63,682 nt of DNA from CAJAQL01 sp964442965 (GCA_964442965.1 CAYUBE010000002.1:1-63682); one strand, 5' to 3'; positions 32,744 to 41,985 are shown, counted from the stretch's first letter. The notes: generated by a model from the sequence alone, not told the origin. Made by a program: numbers and translations.

Positions 32744-34999
32744 TTATTCGCGGTGGAGAGTTTTTTCGAATGCGGTGAGACGTGTTTTGAGTGCCGGTAC
32801 GCGCATGAATTGCGGATCATTGCGGAGCAAGAAGATGGCCGCTTCACGGCTGGTTTTTACGAGTTCGGGGTTGCGGAGCGCCTCAAGCGTGGCGTTTGAA
32901 AAACCGCTTTGCACTTCGCCGAAGAATTCGCCGGGGCCGCGTAGTTTGAGATCTTCTTCGGCAAGCTCAAAACCGTTTTTTGCCGTGAGCATCGCACGTA
33001 AACGGGCTTTGGCTTTTTCACCCTTCATTTCGGTCATGAGGAAGCAATAGGATTGGTGTTTGCCGCGTCCGATGCGGCCGCGGAATTGGTAGAGCTGGGC
33101 CAGGCCGAACCGGTCGGCGCCTTCAATAATCATGATCGAGGCATTCGGAACATCGACACCGACTTCGATGATGGATGTGGCGATGAGCATGTCGATCTTC
33201 TTATCCTTGAAGTCTCTCATAATGGATTCTTTTTCTTTCGGCTTCATTTTTCCGTGAAGCATGGCGAGTTTTAATTCGGGGAATACTGTTTTGCTCAGCT
33301 TTTCATATTCTTCTTCGACTGATGCCAATTCCAGAGCTGATACGGAATTCTTTTTTTTGTCATCCCGTTGTAAGACGGGATCCAGGTTATTCTTAAAACT
33401 ATCCTGGATTCCGGCCTTGGTTCGATGGTCCTCACCACGGGTCGCCGGAATGGCAGAGAGATTGGGGAGAGCAGAATCCGGCGTTATGAGGGGACAGATG
33501 ACAAATGCTTGTCGTCCTTTTTTTATCTCGCCCCGGATGAATTCGTAGGTGGCTTGCCGCTCGATGGGCGTTATGATCTTGGTTACGATTGGTTTTCGAC
33601 CGGCAGGGAGTTCCGTAATAAGCGAAAGATCAAGGTTGCCGAAGACCGTTATCATGAGCGTCCGCGGGATCGGGGTGGCGCTCATGGAGAGGAAGTGAGG
33701 AATACCATTTGCATTGCCTGCACGGGTCTTCTTCAGAAGTGCCGCACGTTGCTTGACGCCGAAACGATGCTGTTCATCCACGATAACAAGACCGAGATTC
33801 TTGAACTCGGCTGATTTTTGAATGAGTGCGTGGGTACCGAAGAGCACCGCGATCTCGCCGTTCGCCGATTTTTTCCAGAATTCTACTTTCCTCATTTTTG
33901 CCGTGAGATCGTTTTCGTAGAGGACAACCGTGCTGCTTCCTGTGGCGAGGCCGATGACGGGTCTCTGTTCGGAGTTCGACCTCGAACATTGGTTCAGGAG
34001 TTTTTGGAATGTCTCGAAGTGCTGTCGTGCGAGGATCTCCGTCGGTGCCATGAAAACAGTCTGGAATCCGTGCTCGGCGGCCATAATGGCAGCGATGGCG
34101 GCCACGATCGTTTTTCCGGAACCGACGTCACCTTGAAGCAGGCGGTTCATCGGTTTTGGTTTTGCAAGATCCTGTACGATCTCCCAAAGCGATTGCTTTT
34201 GCGACGGGGTGAGCGAGAAGGGAAGCGCGGCAAGAATATTTTTAATGCGTTCAATATCGATCGGGATCCCGGGAGCCTGTTCTTCTCCGAGCTTCAGTTT
34301 TTGCTGAAGATTGAACAGTTGCAAGAGAAAAAGATTTTCAAATCGGAATCTTTTTTGCGCCGTCAGCGCGTCTTCAATGTTGTCCGGGAAATGAATGTTA
34401 TGCACGGCGGTTTGCAAATTCGGAAAACCATAGCGCGAGAGAATGTCATTCGGGATCCATTCGATGAGCGTCGGATTCCGCTTCATAACGCCGCGGAGCG
34501 CAAACCGGATGCCGCGTGATGTGAGGCCCTTCGTTTCAGGATAGACAGGCACGAGACGGCCGGTATGGATCGCTTTCGTATCCGATCGCACGACTTCATA
34601 GGTAGGATTATTGAGGTATAGCTCGTGTTCTTCCGAAAGGGATATCTTGCCGGCGAAGTTCGCAATGCGCCCCGCATGGAGCGTTTGAGAAATATAGGAT
34701 TGGTTGAACCATGTCGCGCGGATGGTGCCGGTCTCATCCGCAAGAATAGCTTCGGTGATGGTGAGGCCGCGCCGCGTGCGGCGTAGCTTGATTTCTTCGA
34801 CGGTGGCCTGGATCGTCGCGAGTTCGCCGGGCGTGAGATCGTCGATATTGCTAAGTTTAGAAAAATCCTCATAGCGCGAGGGAAAGTGCCAGAGGAGATC
34901 GCGGACGGTTTTGATGCCGATTTTTTCGAATCGCTTCAAGAAGGGAGTGCGAGCACCCAAGATGTCATAGAGCGGCGTTTCGAGCGAGATGTCCCGCAT
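32744..34999 (-). CDS. recG: ATP-dependent DNA helicase RecG
   Basis: This helicase remodels stalled forks and Holliday junctions. The 751-residue protein has an N-terminal wedge OB domain and helicase motifs I (GDVGSGKT, about 291), II (DEQHR, about 405), III (SATPIP) and VI (QFRGRIGRG). Two stretches are extra for the family and are encoded by dispersed palindromes: CSRSNSEQR after FQKLLNQ, and about 35 residues (ATRGEDHRTKAG...LQRDDKKK) after VICPLI. The start at 34999 (MRDISLE) follows a TGCTATACT box by 12 nt; 35011 is the alternative. Confidence 0.94.
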   Translation of the reverse strand: MRDISLETPLYDILGARTPFLKRFEKIGIKTVRDLLWHFPSRYEDFSKLSNIDDLTPGELATIQATVEEIKLRRTRRGLTITEAILADETGTIRATWFNQSYISQTLHAGRIANFAGKISLSEEHELYLNNPTYEVVRSDTKAIHTGRLVPVYPETKGLTSRGIRFALRGVMKRNPTLIEWIPNDILSRYGFPNLQTAVHNIHFPDNIEDALTAQKRFRFENLFLLQLFNLQQKLKLGEEQAPGIPIDIERIKNILAALPFSLTPSQKQSLWEIVQDLAKPKPMNRLLQGDVGSGKTIVAAIAAIMAAEHGFQTVFMAPTEILARQHFETFQKLLNQCSRSNSEQRPVIGLATGSSTVVLYENDLTAKMRKVEFWKKSANGEIAVLFGTHALIQKSAEFKNLGLVIVDEQHRFGVKQRAALLKKTRAGNANGIPHFLSMSATPIPRTLMITVFGNLDLSLITELPAGRKPIVTKIITPIERQATYEFIRGEIKKGRQAFVICPLITPDSALPNLSAIPATRGEDHRTKAGIQDSFKNNLDPVLQRDDKKKNSVSALELASVEEEYEKLSKTVFPELKLAMLHGKMKPKEKESIMRDFKDKKIDMLIATSIIEVGVDVPNASIMIIEGADRFGLAQLYQFRGRIGRGKHQSYCFLMTEMKGEKAKARLRAMLTAKNGFELAEEDLKLRGPGEFFGEVQSGFSNATLEALRNPELVKTSREAAIFLLRNDPQFMRVPALKTRLTAFEKTLHRE
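33355..33455. repeat. In-frame double palindrome inside recG
   Basis: TCATCCCGT...ACGGGATCCAGG is followed about 16 nt later by CCTGGATTCCGGC...GCCGGAAT. These are two copies of a GGATCC/GGATTCC-type dispersed palindrome in opposite orientation, translated as part of RecG. Confidence 0.75.
33968..33987. repeat. In-frame GGAGTTCG palindrome inside recG (copy 3)
   Basis: TTCGGAGTTCGACCTCGAAC encodes extra residues between two helicase core segments without breaking the frame. Confidence 0.75.
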
Positions 35000-35011
35000 A
35001 TGAATGGACAT

Positions 35012-35167
35012 AGTATAGCACGAAAAAGAGAAGCATGGTCACGTCGAGTGTTGCAAGACGCCCGGAACAGATTCCTCGTTCCTCGCGAGGCTTCGGGACA
35101 AGTTTCGTTCGGAATGATAACAGTTGAAAATTTTTAGATTAGATTTATCATAGAGAAGTTGGTTTTT
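35012..35167. repeat. Gap with dispersed repeat fragment between recG and tRNA-like copy
   Basis: No gene is seen. AGATTCCTCG...CGTTCGGAATGA resembles the inverted stretch TTCCGAGCTTTGCGAGGAAT at 47808-47827 and looks like a member of a common bacterial dispersed repeat. Confidence 0.4.
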
Positions 35168-35216
35168 GCCCCTATAGCTCAGTTGGTACCTGCCCACCAG
35201 CAGGCAGGGAGCGGCT
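35168..35216 (+). pseudogene. Broken 5' half tRNA copy with palindromic insertion
   Basis: The first 21 bases are identical to the start of tRNA-Lys at 35374. Then CCTGCCCACCAGCAGGCAGG is inserted in the D-arm, followed by an anticodon-arm-like stretch (CTCCCTCTGCAAAAGCGG, loop CTGCAAA). No 3' half that could pair with GCCCCTA follows. Confidence 0.75.
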
Positions 35217-35336
35217 CCCTCTGCAAAAGCGGAAAAAACCGCGTTTGGTTCGCTCGGTCGCGATAAAAATACAAAAGCCATTTTCATCGCTTCCTCGTTG
35301 CCAAATGTAAAGATTTTGCCCATTGGTTCGCTCATT

Positions 35337-35480
35337 GAAAACGAAAGAAGGAAAAATGCATTGCGATCAGCGTGCCCCTATAGCTCAGTTGGTAGAGCAG
35401 CTCCCTCTTAAGGAGATGGTCCCAGGTTCAAATCCTGGTGGGGGCACACCGCTCGAAATTCTTTCCTTCTTTCGTTTTCG
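35337..35480. repeat. 18-bp inverted repeat flanking tRNA-Lys
   Basis: GAAAACGAAAGAAGGAAA (35337-35354) and its exact complement (35462-35479) bracket the tRNA. In a precursor transcript they would form a stem around it. Confidence 0.8.
35374..35446 (+). tRNA. tRNA-Lys (anticodon CTT)
   Basis: Acceptor GCCCCTA/TGGGGGC, D-arm GCTC/GAGC, anticodon loop CTCTTAA (CTT), T-arm CCAGG TTCAAAT CCTGG, discriminator A. CCA is not encoded. Confidence 0.93.
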
Positions 35481-35504
35481 CTTCGCTGCCAACGGGAAGG
35501 ATAT

Positions 35505-35527
35505 GGTCCCATGGGCCTATTTTTTTC
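35505..35527 (+). terminator. Terminator after tRNA-Lys
   Basis: A short GGTCC CAT GGGCC stem is followed by TATTTTTTT. Confidence 0.6.
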
Positions 35528-35534
35528 TAAAAAA

Positions 35535-35563
35535 TTGACGCAATCCCCCAAAAAAATTAAACT
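35535..35563 (+). promoter_or_regulatory. Promoter of the 54-residue gene
   Basis: TTGACG, 17 nt, TAAACT, followed by a leader with AAGGAG. Confidence 0.55.
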
Positions 35564-35591
35564 GGAGACAGAAATTTAAAAAGGAGTTTGT

Positions 35592-35756
35592 ATGAAAAAG
35601 AAGAAGTTGAAAGAGAGAATCAGAGACCTTGAATCTCAGAATATGCTTTTTGGTCCCGGAAGGGATAATTACGGACAAGATGAACTTCCCTTTAATTCTA
35701 CTAAAAGCAAGGGCTTTTTGAAAAAGCTCCTGCCTTTTTTCCAAAGAAAGAAATGA
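35592..35756 (+). CDS. Small basic protein (54 residues), hypothetical
   Basis: The gene is supported by a promoter, AAAAAGGAG with 6-nt spacing to the ATG, and a terminator after the TGA. The product starts KKKKLKERIRDLESQN (a short coiled-coil-like helix), has a polar middle (GPGRDNYGQDELPFN) and a basic amphipathic end (KGFLKKLLPFFQRKK) that could bind membrane or nucleic acid. No family was recognised. Confidence 0.65.
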   Translation: MKKKKLKERIRDLESQNMLFGPGRDNYGQDELPFNSTKSKGFLKKLLPFFQRKK

Positions 35757-35764
35757 GATCTTTC

Positions 35765-35798
35765 GAAGCTCGGCAATGATTATTTGCTGAGCTTTTTA
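35765..35798 (+). terminator. Terminator of the 54-residue gene
   Basis: The stem AGCTCGGCA pairs with TTGCTGAGCT (one G-T pair), then TTTTTATT. Confidence 0.7.
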
Positions 35799-35923
35799 TT
35801 ACTTATACTGTGTGTTGTGAAACTTTCGAAAATGAATTTTTGCAATATCGTATATGGGTCCCTTGGCTAACGTTCGGGTCCTTCGACTCTTATACGCGAT
35901 AAAGATTATCCAATAAAATTTAT

Positions 35924-36000
35924 TGGTGCTCCCGGCAGGACTTGAACCTGCAACCTCTTGGTTCGAAGCCAAGCACTCTATCCAGTTGAGCTACGGGAGC
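35924..36000 (-). tRNA. tRNA-Arg (anticodon TCG), CCA encoded
   Basis: Acceptor GCTCCCG/CGGGAGC, anticodon loop CTTCGAA (TCG) on a perfect 5-bp stem, T-arm GCAGG TTCAAGT CCTGC, discriminator A. The 3' CCA (complement of 35924-35926) is encoded, unlike the other tRNAs in the window. Confidence 0.94.
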
Positions 36001-36045
36001 ACCCTTCCATGGTATACCGATTCACCTCGATATTGCAACGCAATA

Positions 36046-36303
36046 TCAACGAGCCTTTAGTCTTTTCTCGACATTATCCATGCGCAATTGGAGATCAAGA
36101 ATATCGGCCTCGTGAATGTCGAATTTTTCCAGTTTGTTACGAATATCCTTAAATTCTTGGGCAACCATATTGAATCCATATGCAACTTGTTTCTCGAGTT
36201 TATCGACTCGTTTTTCAAGTGCAAGAAGGTCTGACTGCTTCGCCGTTTCCAAGAATCCTTTTTGGACCATGATGGCCAGGGTATCGAGCGTCATTTTGCT
36301 CAT
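36046..36303 (-). CDS. Small coiled-coil protein
   Basis: The 85-residue protein has heptad-like repeats from about residue 27 to the end (LLALEKRVDKLEKQVAYGF, DIRNKLEKFDIHEADILDL, RMDNVEKRL). Proteins of this size and pattern are common in Patescibacteria; the function is unknown. On the minus strand TATCAT (36310-36315) ends 6 nt before the ATG, so the mRNA is likely leaderless. Confidence 0.75.
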   Translation of the reverse strand: MSKMTLDTLAIMVQKGFLETAKQSDLLALEKRVDKLEKQVAYGFNMVAQEFKDIRNKLEKFDIHEADILDLQLRMDNVEKRLKAR

Positions 36304-36375
36304 GGTAGCATGATAGAGCCATGGAAAAAGAAGTCAAAAGTTTTTTAATAAATTTTTAATGCTATAATAGTTCCC

Positions 36376-37020
36376 ATGAGTGAAACTTCTCTTGTTCTTA
36401 TCGTATTCGAGATCATCGTCCTGCTCTTTTCGGCAATCTTGCATGAGATTGCGCATGGCTATGAAGCGGAGCGGTTAGGAGATGATACGGCGCGGCGCGC
36501 GGGGCGGTTGACGTTGAACCCCTTGGTGCATCTTGATTTCTTTACGTCCATCCTCATGCCGATCCTCCTTATTTGGGCAACGAATGGGGCGTTTTTTTTC
36601 GCCGCAGCGAAGCCGGTGCCCTACAATCCGAACAATCTGAAGAATCCCCGGAGCGGTTCAGCGAAGATCGCACTTGCGGGACCGTTGACTAATTTTCTTA
36701 TCGCGCTTGTTTTCAGCATCGCGCTGAGGATAACTGTTCTCTTTCCGGTTTCTGATGCGTTCATCCTGTTTCTCTCAATCATCGTGTACATCAATATCAT
36801 CCTCGGAATTTTTAACTTGATCCCGATCCCGCCCCTCGACGGTTCTCGTGTTCTGTTTGCGCTCTTGCCTCCAAGTCAAAGGGCGTATCAGGTTATGTAT
36901 TTCCTCGAACGCTGGGGCATCATGCTGGTTTTACTGTTCGTACTTTTCGGTTTTCAACTTATCGTTCCGGCTATACAATTCATTTTCACGCTCTTTACCG
37001 GCCAACCGATGCCGTTCTGA
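36376..37020 (+). CDS. Site-2 protease family zinc metalloprotease (M50)
   Basis: The 214-residue membrane protein has the zinc motif HEIAHGYEAERLGD (HExxH, about 23-27) in the first helix, LTLNPLVHLD, and the second-site NLIPIPPLDGSRV (about 149-161, metal-binding Asp), with AGPLTNFLIAL between. Six hydrophobic segments fit the compact S2P core. It cleaves membrane-embedded substrates; the target is unknown. An extended -10 (TGCTATAAT) ends 7 nt before the ATG. Confidence 0.92.
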   Translation: MSETSLVLIVFEIIVLLFSAILHEIAHGYEAERLGDDTARRAGRLTLNPLVHLDFFTSILMPILLIWATNGAFFFAAAKPVPYNPNNLKNPRSGSAKIALAGPLTNFLIALVFSIALRITVLFPVSDAFILFLSIIVYINIILGIFNLIPIPPLDGSRVLFALLPPSQRAYQVMYFLERWGIMLVLLFVLFGFQLIVPAIQFIFTLFTGQPMPF

Positions 37021-37094
37021 GGGGCAGAGTAATGTTTATGGATTGAGATGACAGAAGATTGTCGTTATGCTACAGTGAACACTGTTTTGAAACC

Positions 37095-38270
37095 ATGCGC
37101 AGACGAAAGATAAAAGATATTGCGAAATCGGTTTTGCCCGAAAAAAACGCCCCCCATATCGCCGGGGGAGTTTCGGTTTTTATCATCAACCTTCTCGCGC
37201 TCCAGCTTATCCTTTTTCTCCTGCATTTTATGATTTACGAGACCATCGCGGCTGCGTTCGGCCTCAGTGGCTTCGTGCCCGCACTGATCTTTTGCCTGTT
37301 GTCCCTCACCTTTATTTCGGCGTCGCTTTTTGCGTCGGTCATGAGCAATGCCGCCGTCATCGCATACTACCGGCTTTCGGCGACATGGTTTTCCTTCGTC
37401 GCGCCTCTCTGCGCCGCCTGCGCGGCGTTCGTGGTCGTCGAAAACATCTTTCCATCATGGGGGTGGCTGGTCGCGCCGCTTACGGCGGGGATCTTTTGTT
37501 TTGGCATTGCGATTATTCTGTCTCTGTACGGCATCTGGAACGGCCTTCACCCCCGCATAACGAATGTTGCGGTGTCATTGCCAAACATTCCCAGTGCATG
37601 GCGCGGTCGGCGGATGGTTTTTTTCTCCGATGTCCATCTCGGCGATATCCGCGCGGCAGGCTTTTCGAAAAAGATCGTGAAGAAAGTACGGGCACTCGAT
37701 CCTTCGTTTGTTGCAATCGGCGGCGATTTCTTTGACGGCATGAAATGCGACGCCAAAAAATGCGTGGCGCCATTCAAGGATCTGCATCCGCCGCAGGGAA
37801 TATATTTCATCAGCGGCAATCATGAGTACATTCGCGATCGGGATGTTTTTTTTGGCGCCATCCGAAGCACCGGCATTACCATCCTGCACGATGAAAAGAT
37901 CAATCTCGACGGCGTCGATCTCGTGGGCGTCGATTGGAACGATACGGACAAGCGCGAGGATTTTTCCGAGGTTCTTAAAAATATAGGCATTACCAAAAAT
38001 CGGCCGACCATCCTTCTGCGGCACGTTCCGGATAATCTCGACATTGCCGAACGCGCCGGCGTGTCGCTTCAGTTGTCGGGCCATACGCATCGAGGGCAAT
38101 TCTGGCCGATCTCGCTCTGTACGCGTTACTTTTATAAGGGGTTCGATTACGGATTTCACTATTTCGGAAAGATGGCCGTGTACACTTCGAGTGGTATCGG
38201 GACATGGATGTCGCCATTCCGCCTGGGCACCAAAGCCGAGATCGTCGTGATCGAATTTCAAGGAAAATAA
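37095..38270 (+). CDS. Membrane-bound metallophosphoesterase (YkuE/YaeI-like)
   Basis: The 391-residue protein has a basic N-terminus, four or five membrane helices (about 15-155) and a calcineurin-like domain: FSDVHLGD (about 178), AIGGDFFDG, ISGNHEY, ILLRHVPDN and LSGHTHRGQ. These are the five metal-ligand blocks. Relatives hydrolyse lipid-linked pyrophosphates such as UDP-diacylglucosamine; the substrate here is unproved. The ATG at 37095 is preferred because upstream codons lie in promoter-like sequence. Confidence 0.9.
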   Translation: MRRRKIKDIAKSVLPEKNAPHIAGGVSVFIINLLALQLILFLLHFMIYETIAAAFGLSGFVPALIFCLLSLTFISASLFASVMSNAAVIAYYRLSATWFSFVAPLCAACAAFVVVENIFPSWGWLVAPLTAGIFCFGIAIILSLYGIWNGLHPRITNVAVSLPNIPSAWRGRRMVFFSDVHLGDIRAAGFSKKIVKKVRALDPSFVAIGGDFFDGMKCDAKKCVAPFKDLHPPQGIYFISGNHEYIRDRDVFFGAIRSTGITILHDEKINLDGVDLVGVDWNDTDKREDFSEVLKNIGITKNRPTILLRHVPDNLDIAERAGVSLQLSGHTHRGQFWPISLCTRYFYKGFDYGFHYFGKMAVYTSSGIGTWMSPFRLGTKAEIVVIEFQGK

Positions 38271-38299
38271 TCTTTTCACAGGTGGAGAGTTTCTTTTTC

Positions 38300-38395
38300 G
38301 GAAGATTAGTATCCAGGCGAAAAAGGTGCCTGTTTTGCGGGACTATGAGTTCAAGCTCCACGAAACAGGCACCTTCTTCGCGTCTTCAATCTTCC
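38300..38395. repeat. Long interrupted hairpin upstream of the tuf promoter
   Basis: Arms GGAAGATT (38300) and GCGAAAAAGGTGCCTGTTT (38318-38336) pair with AAACAGGCACCTTCTTCGC (38363-38381) and AATCTTCC (38388-38395). There is no T-run. It occupies the same place relative to the tuf promoter as the palindromes before the rplC promoter. Confidence 0.75.
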
Positions 38396-38418
38396 CAAAA
38401 ACGGGAAAATCGGAGCGG

Positions 38419-38448
38419 TTGACAGGAAGACAGTATTTAGATTACAAT
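38419..38448 (+). promoter_or_regulatory. tuf promoter
   Basis: TTGACA, 18 nt, TACAAT. The sequence CGGGAAA..CGGAGC.G immediately before the -35 and GAA.ACAGT after it are shared with the rplC promoter. Confidence 0.85.
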
Positions 38449-38454
38449 TCACCA

Positions 38455-38571
38455 GTAAATCTCCACCGGGCAACAGCGGGTCGATTGGTTGACGGTTGCC
38501 GCAACTCTCGCGAAGGGTTGTTTTTAAAGAGGAGGGGATGCGGATAATATAAAAATAATTTTTACATCACT
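38455..38571 (+). promoter_or_regulatory. tuf leader with attenuator-like hairpin
   Basis: A leader of about 115 nt holds the stem CAACTCT/AGGGTTG (38502-38520) followed by TTTTT (38521-38525), then AGGAGGGG far from the ATG. It is a possible transcription attenuator, as in the rplC and rplJ leaders. Confidence 0.5.
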
Positions 38572-39768
<1,197 letters not shown>

Positions 39769-39771
<3 letters not shown>

Positions 39772-39818
39772 CCACTGGCCACTAGAGGCTAGCCGCTAGT
39801 GGCTAAACACTAAACATC
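39769..39818 (+). repeat. CTAGCCA-type junction repeat, EF-Tu-S10
   Basis: TAGCCACTGGCCACTAGAGG and CTAGCCGCTAGTGGC, then CTAAACACTAAACATC and the rpsJ ATG. The EF-Tu stop codon is the first word. Confidence 0.75.
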
Positions 39819-40151
39819 ATGGCAACAAAAAAAGAATCGGGTCTTCCCCAAAAAGTGCGGCTGCGGATCAAATCGTACGATTACAAATTGATCGATACGT
39901 CCGCGCGGCGCATCATTGAAGCGGCTGAACGGAATGACGCTCAGGTGGTCGGCCCGATTCCTTTGCCGACGGAGATCAAGCGCTATACGGTGAACCGATC
40001 GACGTTCATCGACAAAGACTCCCGCGAGCAGTTTGAATTGCGGATCCACAAGCGGCTGGTTGAGATATTGAATCCCAATCCGCGCATCGTAGAATCGCTT
40101 TCTAACTTGAATCTGCCCGCCGGCGTCGATATCGAGATCAAGATGGTGTAG
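39819..40151 (+). CDS. rpsJ: 30S ribosomal protein S10 (uS10)
   Basis: The 110-residue protein (also NusE) has VRLRIKSYDYKLIDTSARRI, GPIPLPTEIKRYTVNRSTF, SREQFELRIHKRLV and the C-terminal NLPAGVDIEIKM. It is joined to tuf rather than to rplC, so the usual S10 operon head has moved. The gene ends 6 nt before a strong terminator. Confidence 0.96.
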   Translation: MATKKESGLPQKVRLRIKSYDYKLIDTSARRIIEAAERNDAQVVGPIPLPTEIKRYTVNRSTFIDKDSREQFELRIHKRLVEILNPNPRIVESLSNLNLPAGVDIEIKMV

Positions 40152-40157
40152 CTATTC

Positions 40158-40199
40158 AAATAAAAATCCCTCCCGCTAGAGCGGGAGGGATTTTTATTT
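40158..40199 (+). terminator. Strong terminator of tuf-rpsJ
   Basis: Perfect 19-bp stem (CCCTCCCGC core, loop TAGA) with A/T-rich ends, so it can work in both directions. Confidence 0.92.
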
Positions 40200-40212
40200 G
40201 GCTACCTTACGT

Positions 40213-40241
40213 TTGCATAATGCGGCAAGGGATAGTATATT
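40213..40241 (+). promoter_or_regulatory. Promoter of the 40291 gene
   Basis: TTGCAT, 17 nt, TATATT. Confidence 0.65.
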
Positions 40242-40290
40242 GGGGGAAGTTCTAATAACATATGTTTCACAGGTTAAAAAGGAGATAAAA

Positions 40291-40881
40291 ATGTCGACAT
40301 CCGTTTTTGGAGGAATTGCGACTTTCGTTCGTCAAAGGATTTTCGCTTTTCTCACGGTTTTTTTCCTTATAGGGGTATTTCTGTTGCGTGTTAACCGACC
40401 ATCGTTTAATGTCATCCCTATCACTGCATTTGCATTGTGGATGGGAATAGAGTTTGATCGGAGGACATCGCTTGTATCAATTCTTTTGCTCATGATAGCG
40501 AGCGATCTACTCCTCGAATACCAATCATTGGCTGTTATGGTGGGGGTGTACCTCGCGGTTCTCTCGCAGGTTTTCATTGGTCTTTTGATTGGTAAAAACT
40601 CGCTCTCTCAAGGGGAAAAGGTAGATCTTTCTTTTATGGGAAGCGTCATCGGCACCCTGATCTTTTTCGTATTGACTAACGGGGCTTGGTGGGTGGCATG
40701 GTACCCACACACACTGGCGGGTTTCATCACGTGTCTTATTGCAGGCCTTCCGTTCTTATGGAAAAACCTGTTAGAAAATCTAACAGGGATGACGATATTT
40801 TTAGGGGTTTCCGCAACTCTTGCTCATTTTTCTCGAATTTATGAAGAAAAGACAGAAATTCAAGGCATGTTTTCTTCGTAA
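40291..40881 (+). CDS. Membrane protein, DUF6580/ECF S-component-like
   Basis: The 196-residue protein has five or six membrane helices. The block FVLTNGAWWVAWYPHTLAG with CLIAGLPFLWKNLLENLTG resembles DUF6580-type proteins, which look like substrate-binding S components of energy-coupling transporters. AAAAGGAG precedes the ATG by 6-7 nt. An in-frame ATG at 40198 would translate the promoter. It stands alone between two terminators. Confidence 0.75.
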   Translation: MSTSVFGGIATFVRQRIFAFLTVFFLIGVFLLRVNRPSFNVIPITAFALWMGIEFDRRTSLVSILLLMIASDLLLEYQSLAVMVGVYLAVLSQVFIGLLIGKNSLSQGEKVDLSFMGSVIGTLIFFVLTNGAWWVAWYPHTLAGFITCLIAGLPFLWKNLLENLTGMTIFLGVSATLAHFSRIYEEKTEIQGMFSS

Positions 40882-40902
40882 ATTTTATAAGTTCTTTCTT
40901 TC

Positions 40903-40937
40903 GCGCTTCCGTGTGTTATACGGAAGCGCATTTTTTT
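40903..40937 (+). terminator. Terminator overlapping the 3' end of miaA
   Basis: GCGCTTCCGT/ACGGAAGCGC stem with seven T. The right arm and T-run also encode the last codons of miaA on the other strand. Confidence 0.9.
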
Positions 40938-41896
40938 AAGAATTTTTTAATGAGCGGTTCTGCTTCTTCCAATTTCGTGATCCATCGGATGTTCTTGTCT
41001 TTTCGAAACCACGTCATCTGGCGCTTGGCGTAGTGCCACGTGTTGTGCTTTATGATATCCGCCGCTTGTTCGAGAGATATTTTTCCGTCGAGATAATCAA
41101 TGATTTCGCGATAACCGATCGCGTCGAATGCGGCGCAGGTTTTTCCATATTTTTTAACGAGCGTTTCGACTTCATTCACGAGGCCGTCTTGTAGCATGAG
41201 ATCAATGCGCAGATCGATCCGTTCACGCAGAACTTCCGGCAGGAGATTCATCCCTATTTTCAGGGAGTCAAAAATCGGCTCGTTCTTTATCCGTTGTGCC
41301 GTGAACGGCTCACCCGTCAGTATGGCTACCTCGAGTGCACGCACGACGCGCCGCGGATTTTGAGGATCGACGACGTTCGCCGCTTCGGGATCGCGATCAA
41401 CGAGTTTTTTGAAGACTGCAGCGAGGCCGTGTTCTGCGATATCATTTTCGATCTCGGCGCGCAATTCGGGGTCCGCTTTTATTTTCGGAATATCGAGGTT
41501 GTTGAGCACGGTATCAATGTAAAGCCCGGTACCACCGACGAGGATTGGCAGTTTGCCGCGATGAAGGATGTCGTTAACGAGTGCAATCGCATCGCGTTTG
41601 TAATCAGCCGCCGTATAATCTTCATCCGGATCCTTTATGTCGATGAGATGATAGGGAGTGCCTTGAGGTATGAGGTATGAGGTGTGAGGTATGATTTTTT
41701 TCTCATAATTCCTACCTCCTAGCTCATAGCTCGATATCTTCGCCGTTCCGATGTCCATGCCGCGATAGATTTGGCGCGAATCGGCGGAAACGATCTCGCC
41801 ATTATATTTTTTCGCGAGCATGATCCCGAGCGTGGTTTTCCCGCTTGCGGTAGGACCGACAATTGCAATGATTTTCGATTTTGATTGAGTATGCAT
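40916..41896 (-). CDS. miaA: tRNA dimethylallyltransferase MiaA
   Basis: This enzyme prenylates A37 of tRNAs reading UNN codons. The 326-residue protein has the P-loop GPTASGKTTL (about 14-23), SADSRQIYRGMDIGTAK, LVGGTGLYIDTVLNNL and the catalytic core DPQNPRRVVRALE. Between DIGTAK and YHLIDIKDPDED lie about 25 residues (SSYELGGRNYEKKIIPHTSY...) where the family has about 8-12; these are encoded by a tandem-word hairpin like the junction repeats. ATG 41896 is preferred; GTG 41908 is an alternative. Confidence 0.93.
   Translation of the reverse strand: MHTQSKSKIIAIVGPTASGKTTLGIMLAKKYNGEIVSADSRQIYRGMDIGTAKISSYELGGRNYEKKIIPHTSYLIPQGTPYHLIDIKDPDEDYTAADYKRDAIALVNDILHRGKLPILVGGTGLYIDTVLNNLDIPKIKADPELRAEIENDIAEHGLAAVFKKLVDRDPEAANVVDPQNPRRVVRALEVAILTGEPFTAQRIKNEPIFDSLKIGMNLLPEVLRERIDLRIDLMLQDGLVNEVETLVKKYGKTCAAFDAIGYREIIDYLDGKISLEQAADIIKHNTWHYAKRQMTWFRKDKNIRWITKLEEAEPLIKKFLKKCASV
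41664..41732. repeat. In-frame tandem-word hairpin inside miaA
   Basis: Four GAGGTATGA-like words, a T-rich loop, and the inverted series CTACCTCCTAGCTCATAGCTC give 69 bp (23 codons) without a stop. The build is the same as the junction repeats between ribosomal genes. Confidence 0.75.
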
Positions 41897-41985
41897 AAAA
41901 TTTTTCACGCCGTACTGATCGGGCTTCTTACTTGTTAATTTGTTTAAATTAGCAAATAAGAAATTCGAGGGTTATTCGACCGGCA

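Noticed and set aside
35168..35446. tRNA split by a group I intron
   Set aside because: The first half shares its 5' sequence with the downstream tRNA-Lys, which already has its own complete 5' half; no intron core was recognised between them.
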